7,622 nucleotides of DNA from Candidatus Bathyarchaeota archaeon (GCA_020344715.1 CP070828.1:913163-920784); one strand, 5' to 3'. Counted from the stretch's first letter, positions 1-6,429 are shown. The notes: generated by a model from the letters alone, not told the origin. Translations and numbers: made by a program.

Positions 1-146
1 GAACTCTTGGTCTCGTTGACTCTACCTTTTGAGGCCGCAGTGATAGCCTTCTTCAGATCAGTTACCGTGTCGATTGCCAAAATCATCTGTCTACCCGCGA
101 TGTCCAAAACCTTAGTTTTACGCCGTTTTGCAAACCACTTCTCCAT
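1..146 (-). CDS. DUF47/PhoU-like protein, N-terminal fragment (cut by window edge)
   Basis: Reading the minus strand from an ATG at 146 gives an open frame running off the window at position 1, about 48 residues. It begins MEKWFAKRRKTKVLD and continues with a helix containing AIDTVTDLKKAI. The short aromatic/basic start (WFxxRR), then long amphipathic helices with a TVxxLKKAI pattern, is typical of the N-terminus of the DUF47 family, PhoU-like helical-bundle proteins usually found beside phosphate transporters and thought to regulate them. The start at 146 is preferred over an in-frame ATG at 152 because a GGTGG motif (154-158) lies 7 bases before 146 but only 1 base before 152. It is divergent from the pilus operon. 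Family assignment rests on a short fragment; the rest of the gene and any phosphate transporter would lie to the left. Confidence 0.6.
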   Translation of the reverse strand, partial: MEKWFAKRRKTKVLDIAGRQMILAIDTVTDLKKAITAASKGRVNETKS

Positions 147-185
147 GAACATCCCACCAAACAAGACTAAACATAATCTGTAGCC

Positions 186-198
186 AAATACTTAAAAG
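186..198 (-). promoter_or_regulatory. TATA-like box for the DUF47-like gene
   Basis: Minus strand reads CTTTTAAGTATTT, close to the archaeal TATA consensus. Its centre is about 47 bases upstream of the ATG at 146, giving a predicted transcript start near 166 and a leader of about 20 bases. This leader would include the GGTGG ribosome binding site. Position and composition support it; no transcript evidence is visible. Confidence 0.35.
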
Positions 199-267
199 AC
201 TGCCCCAATTCTCAGCCATTTGAACATCTCTTTTTTCAGCCACGAAGTGAAGCGTGATTCAACGTTC

Positions 268-278
268 ATATAATTTAT
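268..278 (+). promoter_or_regulatory. TATA-like box of the pilus operon
   Basis: CATATAATTTA is the best TATA-like stretch upstream of the pilus operon. With the usual archaeal spacing of about 25-30 bases, transcription would begin near 300, leaving a leader of about 45 bases before the GTG at 346. Because the five downstream genes overlap or nearly touch, this may be the only promoter for 346-5452. This is inferred from pattern and position. Confidence 0.45.
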
Positions 279-319
279 TAAGTCTCATGATACACTATTT
301 ACATGAAAGCCTATTCATG

Positions 320-337
320 CGAAACTCTAGAGATTCG
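320..337. promoter_or_regulatory. 18-bp near-perfect dyad, candidate operator or leader hairpin
   Basis: CGAA-A-CTCTAGAG-A-TTCG is symmetric in 8 of 9 base pairs, the only break being the symmetric A/A pair. It lies between the predicted transcript start (~300) and the pilus ATPase start (346). It could be a binding site for a dimeric repressor or a small RNA structure that affects access to the start codon. About 0.8 dyads this good are expected by chance in the whole window, but only about 0.02 in a 200-bp leader region, so the position is what makes it notable. Confidence 0.35.
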
Positions 338-345
338 ATGGAGCA

Positions 346-1875
346 GTGAGGAGCGTGAAGCATAAGAAGAAACCGCCCGTAAAAGTCGAAAAGGGGAAGA
401 CTTCGGTCTTTCGCCGAGTTTATTCAATTCAAGAACCATTCGTGTTCGCTGCGGTTGTACGAGACCATCTCACACAGAAAGTACGTTATGAGATTATTGA
501 GCCAACTCTCCTGAAGAGGGAAGAAGAGGCTCTCAGGGAGATCAAGTCCAGCTTAATGCAAGAAGTGGACGTGAGTTTGAAGGACCTAGAAACCAGCGAA
601 AAAGCAGAAGAGTATTTAGAAAACAAGGTCAGAGAAATCATCGCGAATTATCACATAAGTGTTGCCAGAGAAGCGGTCAATAAACTCCTGTATTACATAA
701 GACGAGATTTCATCGGTTATGGCAAGATCGACCCGCTGATGAGAGATCATTTGATCGAAGATATTTCTGCAGATGGCGTTGATATTCCAATCTATATTTG
801 GCATCGCGAATACGAATCTTTGCCTACAAACCTCGTTTTCAAAACGACGGATGAACTAAACTCATTCATTATAAGACTTGCCTACCTTGCCAGAAGACAG
901 ATCTCTATTGCAACACCAATGCTTGACGCAACACTTCCAGATGGAAGCCGGATTCAGTTGACGTATGGAAGTGAAATTACACGCAGAGGTTCGACCTTTA
1001 CTATACGCCGGTTTCGTACAGATCCCCCCACTGTTTCAGACTTGATAAATTTCAATACTTTGTCCTCAGAAATGGCTGCCTATTTTTGGTATACTATTGA
1101 AAATAGGGCATCAGTTCTTGTTGCAGGTGGAGTTGCAGCTGGAAAAACAACGACCCTCAACTGTCTCTCAATGTTCATTAAACCAGAACTGAAAATCGTC
1201 AGCGTAGAAGACACAGCAGAACTAAATCTGCCGAATGAAAATTGGATTCCATCAGTTGTGCGCATAGGAACTGAAGAGAAGGGATCAGGCACAATTACGC
1301 TTTTTGATTTGCTGAAGACAGCGGTAAGGCAGAGACCTGATTTTATTATCGTAGGTGAAGTCCGCGGAAAAGAAGCCTACACGTTGTTTCAAGCAATGGC
1401 TACAGGACACCTAGGTTTAGGTACAATACACGCCGAGTCTTCTACAGCTGTGCTTCAGCGATTAGAATCTGAGCCGATGAACATTCCGAAACAGATGCTT
1501 ACCATGATTGACGGCATACTGGTGCAGTCAAGAGTGGAAGTTGGGGGAAAACCCGCTCGACGGATCAGAACTGTAACCGAGGTGGTGGGTCTAGATTCGA
1601 AAACAAAGGAAATCCAAACTCACGAGGTTTTCACCTGGAACCCTAGGACAGACTCCTTCGCTTTTTCTGGGGGCAGCTTCATCCTAGAAAAGATCATGAA
1701 GAGAAGGGGACTCGACGAAAAGGATGTTCAGACTGAACTCCGACAAAGAAGGGTTGTCCTAGAATGGATGGCGAAGAGAAACATTCGGAAGTATACTGAA
1801 GTAGCTAGCGTTATTCGAGATTACTACGCTGATCCTATCCGGATGTTCCGCAAGGCGAGGTTGGAAGCAAAGTGA
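346..1875 (+). CDS. Type IV pilus assembly ATPase, FlaI/TadA (GspE/VirB11 superfamily)
   Basis: This is a 509-residue cytoplasmic secretion ATPase that would power pilin assembly by acting on the platform proteins encoded downstream. The N-terminal ~110 residues are basic, then helical and charged. The N2-like domain (about 110-230) contains the conserved YGKIDPLMRD segment and the PMLDATLPDGSRIQ segment. The ATPase domain follows: Walker A GGVAAGKT at 261-268, acidic box VEDTAEL at 287-293, Walker B IIVGEVRG at 334-341 and His box TGHLGLGTIHAES at 353-365. All key residues are present, so it should be active. The length fits archaeal FlaI-like enzymes. The GTG at 346 is the first start after an in-frame TAG at 328; a GTG at 355 is also possible. 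It is the first gene of the operon. Two separate platform genes follow, pointing to an Epd/Tad-like pilus rather than an archaellum. Confidence 0.93.
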   Translation: MRSVKHKKKPPVKVEKGKTSVFRRVYSIQEPFVFAAVVRDHLTQKVRYEIIEPTLLKREEEALREIKSSLMQEVDVSLKDLETSEKAEEYLENKVREIIANYHISVAREAVNKLLYYIRRDFIGYGKIDPLMRDHLIEDISADGVDIPIYIWHREYESLPTNLVFKTTDELNSFIIRLAYLARRQISIATPMLDATLPDGSRIQLTYGSEITRRGSTFTIRRFRTDPPTVSDLINFNTLSSEMAAYFWYTIENRASVLVAGGVAAGKTTTLNCLSMFIKPELKIVSVEDTAELNLPNENWIPSVVRIGTEEKGSGTITLFDLLKTAVRQRPDFIIVGEVRGKEAYTLFQAMATGHLGLGTIHAESSTAVLQRLESEPMNIPKQMLTMIDGILVQSRVEVGGKPARRIRTVTEVVGLDSKTKEIQTHEVFTWNPRTDSFAFSGGSFILEKIMKRRGLDEKDVQTELRQRRVVLEWMAKRNIRKYTEVASVIRDYYADPIRMFRKARLEAK

Positions 1876-2873
1876 CAGCGAACTGGTTGAAGAAGATCCC
1901 TAGGAAGGTTCAGGAAAGCATCGACAAGATGAAAAAGCTCAGTTCTCCTATTCCTAATAAACGAATAAACAGAAATCGGAACGGTCAAAACAAGCACTTC
2001 AGCCTTTGGTTGTTCGCGTATCAGTTCCTCGGAAAAAGAACCGTTACGTTTCTGCCCTTGTTTAAGGATGCGGATGTGAACCTGCAAAAATCCGGGATGA
2101 AAGTAAATTTCAAAGCCTATGTGAGTCTAGCCGTTCTGTCTACCGTGATTCTTTCGATAGCTACCTTGATAGCAATTCCTCTCATTCTGCTTTCCGCTTT
2201 CAAGCTCTCTTTTGTGTCTTCTGTCCTCTTCGGGCTTGGGGGAAGCCTGCTTGTGATGGCTCTAACCCTAATTGGCTTTTACATATATCCGCTTGTGCGA
2301 GCGGATAGCCTCAGAAGAACTCTCGAAGACGAGCTTCCGTTTATGAGTGGTTACATGGCTATACTTGCTGGCGCGGGAGTGCCAGTGGCCAGCATTTTTC
2401 GCTCTTTAGCTAGGGTTGACGTGTCTTTGGCCATCTCAAGCGAAGCTCGAACAATCGTTCGGGACATTGAGCTTTTGGGAATGGACGTTCTGTCAGCATT
2501 AGACGTAGCTTCCAAACGAACACCATCAGCCAGATTTAAGGACTTGCTCGAAGGCTTGACCGCAACTGCACATTCTGGCGGAAACATGGCCAAGTATCTA
2601 GCTCAGCGCTTTAAGCACTATATTGGACTCCGAAGAATCGCTTTACGCCGATTTGCTGATACACTTGGAGTCTTGGCTGAGTTCTATGTTGTGATGCTGG
2701 TGGCAGGTCCTCTCATTCTTGTAGTTATGCTCGCTGTAATGGCCATGCTTGGCGGCGGCGGTCAGGGATTGCTAGAACCGAAATTCCTGCTTAATCTTCT
2801 CACCTATCTTGGAATTCCACTAGGATCCATTGTCTTCTTGATAATACTTGACATGGTTTCCCCGAGGCGATAG
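1872..2873 (+). CDS. Pilus platform membrane protein 1, FlaJ/TadC (T2SSF domain)
   Basis: This 333-residue inner-membrane platform protein would couple the ATPase to pilin insertion. The first ~80 residues are basic and cytoplasmic. Predicted membrane segments are about 84-107, 114-140, 271-294 and 308-328. Between the second and third lies the T2SSF-type helical domain (about 150-260), with the characteristic ELPFMSGYMAILAGAGVPV start and a later GLTATAHSGGNMAKYL stretch. The first membrane pair before the domain matches archaeal FlaJ. The GTG start overlaps the ATPase stop in a GTGA arrangement, with GAGGT about 10 bases upstream (1857-1861), indicating translational coupling. It forms a pair with the next gene, like TadB/TadC or the two platform subunits of methanogen Epd pili. 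Membrane limits were read by eye. Confidence 0.88.
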   Translation: MTANWLKKIPRKVQESIDKMKKLSSPIPNKRINRNRNGQNKHFSLWLFAYQFLGKRTVTFLPLFKDADVNLQKSGMKVNFKAYVSLAVLSTVILSIATLIAIPLILLSAFKLSFVSSVLFGLGGSLLVMALTLIGFYIYPLVRADSLRRTLEDELPFMSGYMAILAGAGVPVASIFRSLARVDVSLAISSEARTIVRDIELLGMDVLSALDVASKRTPSARFKDLLEGLTATAHSGGNMAKYLAQRFKHYIGLRRIALRRFADTLGVLAEFYVVMLVAGPLILVVMLAVMAMLGGGGQGLLEPKFLLNLLTYLGIPLGSIVFLIILDMVSPRR

Positions 2874-2875
2874 AG

Positions 2876-3691
2876 ATGCCAAAGGTTCAGGTTTGGGAGA
2901 AGAAAGTTGCGTGGTTCGTATCGGTTTCTCTAGCGATAATTGTGATTGCAACAGCCCTTCTCACGCTCGTTGGTAGCTCCCTATTTGATGAGTATCTATT
3001 GCTCGCTGTAATTATTGCTATTTTTCCTTCAGCAATATTGGACTACGTAGATAACCGATGGAAAAGATCAGCAGACGCGCATTTGCCAGATCTCTTTCGA
3101 AGCATAGTCCAAGCTCAAGAGACGGGAACAGCGCTTCCTCAAGCAATTGAAGACGCATCCAAGAGGCGTTACGGGGTTCTAACTGGGGAGTTAAAAAAGA
3201 TGGCTTCTCAGATGTCTTGGGGTATGTCTTTTGAAGAAGCTCTGCAGTCTTTTGGCAGGCGAGTGGATACCCGGTTGACCCGCCAAGCCGTTCCATTAAT
3301 TGTCGACGCAGGCTATTCCGGAGGAAGAGTAGAGAAAATATTTGAGCCGTTGGGAAATTTCGTCGACTCAACTTTAATGGCAGTAAGAGAACGGCGGGCT
3401 CAAACAAGACCTTACGTTGCCATTATCTATGTTGCCTTCTTCGTTTTTCTGTTCACCATTATTATGCTCTTCAAAACTTTCTTCATCCAAATGGGGGAGC
3501 TTTCAGTGTTTCAGTTTGCGCTTCTATCCCCCGAAGAAACAAAGACGCTTTTCTTCCACATGAGCTTCATGCAAGCCCTGTTCGGAGGACTTGTGGCTGG
3601 AAAAATGGGTGAAGGGACTATGAGTGCTGGTTTGAAACATAGTGCGATTCTTCTTGCGGTGGGTTATCTATCTCTCAAATTCTTGGTGTAA
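2876..3691 (+). CDS. Pilus platform membrane protein 2, FlaJ/TadC (T2SSF domain)
   Basis: This 271-residue protein is a second, diverged platform subunit. Membrane segments are visible at about 11-33 and 38-56, at 178-204, and probably two more near 228-245 and 255-271. The T2SSF-type cytoplasmic domain (about 68-175) opens with HLPDLFRSIVQAQETGTALP, equivalent to the ELPFMSGYMAILAGAG start in the preceding protein, and contains the VDAGYSGGRVEKIFEPLGNF segment typical of the family. It lacks the long basic N-terminus of its partner. The ATG lies 2 bases after the previous stop, and GAGG at 2864-2867 sits 8 bases before it inside the upstream gene. The two proteins probably form a heteromeric platform, as proposed for TadB/TadC. 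Confidence 0.87.
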   Translation: MPKVQVWEKKVAWFVSVSLAIIVIATALLTLVGSSLFDEYLLLAVIIAIFPSAILDYVDNRWKRSADAHLPDLFRSIVQAQETGTALPQAIEDASKRRYGVLTGELKKMASQMSWGMSFEEALQSFGRRVDTRLTRQAVPLIVDAGYSGGRVEKIFEPLGNFVDSTLMAVRERRAQTRPYVAIIYVAFFVFLFTIIMLFKTFFIQMGELSVFQFALLSPEETKTLFFHMSFMQALFGGLVAGKMGEGTMSAGLKHSAILLAVGYLSLKFLV

Positions 3692-3697
3692 GGGTGA
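3692..3697 (+). promoter_or_regulatory. Ribosome binding site that decides the small pilin start
   Basis: GGGTGA matches the archaeal GGTGA ribosome binding motif and ends 5 bases before the ATG at 3703. The alternative GTG at 3694 lies inside this motif and has no comparable site before it. This supports the ATG at 3703 as the start. Confidence 0.6.
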
Positions 3698-3702
3698 CGG
3701 AA

Positions 3703-4113
3703 ATGAAGAGGTTTTTGAGAAACGCAAGAGCGCTAAGTCCTGTTTTAAGCAATGTTTTGCTGATGCTTATTGCTGTGGCAGGTATGTCTATTGCCATAAC
3801 CGCGTCCTACGTTATTACAGGAAATCTTCACGATACTATGGGTGAAAGGTTCATTGTTGAAGACATATGGTTTAGATCAGGTGAAATTCGGATCTATCTT
3901 CGGAACACCGGTAAGGTGTCTATCAGGATTGCAGCCGTCTACATAAATCATACTTCACAGTCGTTTGCGGATCTTACAATGGAGGAAGGAGAACACGGTT
4001 GGCTGAACGTAGCCTATGTTTGGAGCGCATACACCGTCTATCACATGAACGTAGTGTCAAGCAGAGGGACAAAAATTGCGGACTACTATAGGTCACCGGC
4101 TTTGTCACAATAG
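3703..4113 (+). CDS. Small archaeal type IV pilin-like protein (class III leader)
   Basis: This is a 136-residue secreted filament subunit or minor pilin. It starts with MKRFLRNARA followed by LSPVLSNVLLMLIAVAG, the archaeal pilin/archaellin N-terminal signature: a basic leader, probable cleavage by a prepilin peptidase between Ala10 and Leu11, then a hydrophobic helix (about 11-39) that would form the filament core. The rest is beta-rich, with an EIRIYLRNTG strand and a closing NVVSSRGTK strand. There is one N-glycosylation sequon (Asn82). A GTG at 3694 would add three residues, but the GGTGA site favours 3703. It is too short and diverged to name as a specific pilin. It sits directly after the platform genes and overlaps the next pilin gene by 38 bases. 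No prepilin peptidase gene is in the window. Confidence 0.82.
   Translation: MKRFLRNARALSPVLSNVLLMLIAVAGMSIAITASYVITGNLHDTMGERFIVEDIWFRSGEIRIYLRNTGKVSIRIAAVYINHTSQSFADLTMEEGEHGWLNVAYVWSAYTVYHMNVVSSRGTKIADYYRSPALSQ
4063..4069 (+). promoter_or_regulatory. Ribosome binding site supporting a TTG start
   Basis: AGAGGGA ends 6 bases before the TTG at 4076, a good archaeal spacing. It lies inside the small pilin gene. No in-frame ATG or GTG exists between here and the membrane-helix codons, so this site plus TTG is the only way to produce an intact leader for the large pilin-like protein. Confidence 0.6.
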
Positions 4114-5452
4114 GCGTGGCGCCAGCACTATCATAGCGATAGTGCTAAGCCTAGTCATTATAGTGGTCATAGTATCCAATGTGGTCCTTTGGAGCTACGA
4201 GATGAACCAACTGGACTGGGAAAAAATGAACGAAAATTTCAGCATAACTGAAGTCACGAAAGTCACGAATTCGTCATGGTTCGTAGCGCAAAGCGAATTC
4301 ATCGTGAACCAAGGCAATCTCGTAGACGGCTCTTTCCATTACACCACGACAGCAAATGATGTTTGCGAAACCTTCAAGGAAGACTTGGAGTATCAGTTGG
4401 AAACCCTTCATCCTAACGCCGCGGGTCAATATACACAATGGCCTGTCGAGTATCCTTCTGGCAGCTCACATTGGAGTCTATGCGACGAAGACTCACCTGA
4501 CGACGACAGCACCTACGTGGAGAACAACGCTGCGACTACGAAGAAAGATTCTTTCAATCTGCAAGATCCTGCGGGCTCTGGATCCATCAACTGGATTCGC
4601 ATCTATGTTCGAGCAAAGCTTGTTGCTTCGGGAAGTAGCATACTAAGAACCTTCATGCGAACCTACGGCACAGATTATGAAGGCAGTGACATTACGCTTT
4701 CAACTTCCTACCAAGACAACTATACTCAATACAATATGAACCCTTACACCGGAGCGGATTGGACGTGGTCAGAAGTAGCTTCTTTAGAGATCGGTGCTGT
4801 AAGTATAAAATTGGGTGCTGCCCTGCCTAGAATGACAGCCGTTTGGGTCGTTGTAAGCTACAGCGCGAGTCCGAACTACAGTCTTGACCTAAATTGCCCT
4901 TTTACTTTAGATCTGTCTACGTATCCTCTGGACCAAATTCAAACGGTAGAAATACAGCTGAGATGGCGAGCTGATGACACTGACGAAAACTGGTACTTGA
5001 AAGCCTATGATTGGACAACCACTGCTTACAGCGATTCGAACTTTAACAGCACTTCGGGACAAGTGCCGTCAAGTGACTATGACACGTATACTGTGAATCT
5101 AACAGACAAATGGCAGAGCTATGTAAGTGACAGCGGTACAGTGCGTGTACAATTGCATGATGAAGGAGAAGATGTCAACCAAACGACAGTAGGAATAGAT
5201 TTTCTCGGTGTTAGAGTTAGAATCAACGGATCGTGTTTCACCTTTAAGAATGAAGGTTCAGTAACATTGCACATGGTTTCTCTATGGGTCATCAATTCCA
5301 CAGTGCACCGGCACTACGACATGGATGCTATTGTGAATTCGGCAGAAGCACTTTCATATATTCGAGCTGACATCAACTTGACTGACGGATTCTACACGGT
5401 AAAAGTTGTAACAGAAAGGGGAAACAAGGCGATTTACTCGGCAGAAGTCTGA
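4076..5452 (+). CDS. Large pilin-like surface protein with beta-rich ectodomain, candidate adhesive minor pilin
   Basis: This 458-residue protein has a class III leader, HNRRG then ASTIIAIVLSLVI, with probable prepilin peptidase cleavage between Gly15 and Ala16 and a core helix at about 16-40. The outside part is rich in beta strands, Ser, Thr, Asn, Asp and Tyr. Two jelly-roll-like modules can be made out: about 136-263, starting at an Asp-rich stretch (CDEDSPDDDSTYV) that could bind calcium, and about 267-384, with LKAYDWTTTAYSDS. The C-terminal ~72 residues resemble the small pilin. There are ten N-glycosylation sequons (Asn54, 65, 215, 267, 324, 341, 368, 384, 407, 434) and four ectodomain cysteines (97, 136, 274, 387). 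The TTG start overlaps the previous gene by 38 bases; the next in-frame start codon lies inside the membrane helix. The adhesin role is inferred from architecture. Confidence 0.8.
   Translation: MRTTIGHRLCHNRRGASTIIAIVLSLVIIVVIVSNVVLWSYEMNQLDWEKMNENFSITEVTKVTNSSWFVAQSEFIVNQGNLVDGSFHYTTTANDVCETFKEDLEYQLETLHPNAAGQYTQWPVEYPSGSSHWSLCDEDSPDDDSTYVENNAATTKKDSFNLQDPAGSGSINWIRIYVRAKLVASGSSILRTFMRTYGTDYEGSDITLSTSYQDNYTQYNMNPYTGADWTWSEVASLEIGAVSIKLGAALPRMTAVWVVVSYSASPNYSLDLNCPFTLDLSTYPLDQIQTVEIQLRWRADDTDENWYLKAYDWTTTAYSDSNFNSTSGQVPSSDYDTYTVNLTDKWQSYVSDSGTVRVQLHDEGEDVNQTTVGIDFLGVRVRINGSCFTFKNEGSVTLHMVSLWVINSTVHRHYDMDAIVNSAEALSYIRADINLTDGFYTVKVVTERGNKAIYSAEV
4124..4146 (+). repeat. Perfect 9-bp inverted repeat (hairpin) at the pilin gene junction
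   Basis: AGCACTATC, a 5-base spacer, then GATAGTGCT. The arms (4124-4132 and 4138-4146) are exact reverse complements. In mRNA this hairpin would begin 11 bases after the stop codon of the small pilin and 48 bases after the TTG of the large one, inside the codons for the membrane helix. It could limit decay or transcription past the small pilin, or affect translation of the large protein. About 0.17 perfect 9-bp stems with short loops are expected by chance in a window this size. Confidence 0.5.
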
Positions 5453-6429
5453 TCCAGGCTGGCTTCTAGGAGATCAATTGCGGCATTTTGGTCTTTTGCT
5501 TCGATTAACTTGATTTTGTAAAGTTCAGCAAGTTTTCTTCCATTTTCGCTCATCTTTGGAATCGCAATCAAGCAAGCCTTGGCTGGGGTGACATCGAAAA
5601 CCTTGGCAAACATGGAGATAATTGATTGCTCTGAAACGGCTTCGCCTGTTGGAGAAAGAACGATGTCAATTGCCAGTAGTTCCTTGGCGGTTTCATCAAT
5701 AGAAGCTATGATGTCGAAAATGTGATTCGCTCCAGACTTGCCCTTTAAGAAGCTAGGGCTTTCTACATGAAAGCCGTGGCTTTGTAGAAAATCTCTTACA
5801 GGCGCAACTAGCTTGTAGTGGGTGCCAGCTTCCCTCATCAAAGTCTCATTAAGACAGTACGTGTATGTGTTTCGGTACTGAGCGTCTTCAAACATGAAGT
5901 CCATGTTGCAATTGCGACAATGATGAGATGGAACAGGGATGTCAAAGCTTTTTTTGCATTCGTTGCAGCTGCACCAAACTCCGGCTTTCCTGTAGTCGAC
6001 ATCTGGCTTTGCTAATTCTTTGTTGCATTTTGGACACACGAGTTTGTCTCGGTTATCGAAACGTTCGTCAGTGTCGATATACCCGCATGAAATGTGCTCA
6101 ATTAACGAGTTTTTCCTAATATCAAATGTTTTGCAGTAGGGGCAAAGATATCTCGTGGAGACGTTAGCTGAGTCGCAAGCGGGGCAATGTATGGTTTTGT
6201 CATAGAGTTCCGTTCTAAGGAACCCATGTTCATAAAGACGGCTCAGAAACTCGCTTGTGAGGGTTGGGTCGCCTATTATGAGTTCTACTTGGGGGTATCT
6301 GTATCCCTGTTGTGGATCGTAAACAGGATTCAACTTGTCAAGCTCTCCGCTCAAGAACTTGTTAAGGAGTAGTTGAAAGCGGGAGTCGCGGTAGACTTCA
6401 GCCCGCTCTTCTTTCGAAGTTTCTAGCAT
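5434..6429 (-). CDS. TackOD1-type zinc-binding protein with C-terminal nuclease-fold-like domain
   Basis: The 331-residue product has a helical N-terminus with a QGYRYPQVEL segment (41-50), then a cysteine-rich region: CPAC (82-85), CPYC (96-99), HISCG (112-116), CPKC (132-135), CSCNEC (153-158) and CRNC (171-174). The order, with ERF, then CPKC, then DVDYRKAG, matches TackOD1, an output/metal-binding domain of TACK archaeal signalling proteins. Residues about 205-312 resemble a Mrr-like PD-(D/E)XK fold: HIFDI (Asp239), then LLAIDIV, where the catalytic Lys position is Val257, and a later ACLIAIPKMSE strand. It is probably non-catalytic and serves in binding. The ATG is 35 bases after the V4R-like gene upstream, so both likely form one operon. 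Its last 19 bases overlap the convergent large pilin gene. Molecular role unknown. Confidence 0.78.
   Translation of the reverse strand: MLETSKEERAEVYRDSRFQLLLNKFLSGELDKLNPVYDPQQGYRYPQVELIIGDPTLTSEFLSRLYEHGFLRTELYDKTIHCPACDSANVSTRYLCPYCKTFDIRKNSLIEHISCGYIDTDERFDNRDKLVCPKCNKELAKPDVDYRKAGVWCSCNECKKSFDIPVPSHHCRNCNMDFMFEDAQYRNTYTYCLNETLMREAGTHYKLVAPVRDFLQSHGFHVESPSFLKGKSGANHIFDIIASIDETAKELLAIDIVLSPTGEAVSEQSIISMFAKVFDVTPAKACLIAIPKMSENGRKLAELYKIKLIEAKDQNAAIDLLEASLDQTSAE

Noticed and set aside
228..236. T-run as terminator
   Set aside because: It lies upstream of both divergent genes, so there is no transcript for it to end.
3018..3407. Open minus-strand frame of 129 codons inside the second platform gene
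   Set aside because: It is fully antisense to a clear membrane protein with family motifs, has no recognisable domain and no ribosome binding site; a shadow frame.
346..4113. Archaellum operon
   Set aside because: There is no FlaH-, FlaF- or FlaG-like gene, and there are two platform proteins instead of one; the pilin is also not a typical archaellin. A non-archaellum pilus fits better.
4250..4270. Short tandem repeat AAGTCACGA x2
   Set aside because: It is only two copies and encodes an ordinary Val-Thr alternating beta strand; no sign of a wider repeat.
5818..6372. Several short plus-strand frames opposite the TackOD1 gene
   Set aside because: The minus-strand frame has an ordered series of zinc-binding cysteine pairs; the plus-strand frames have no such content and overlap each other.
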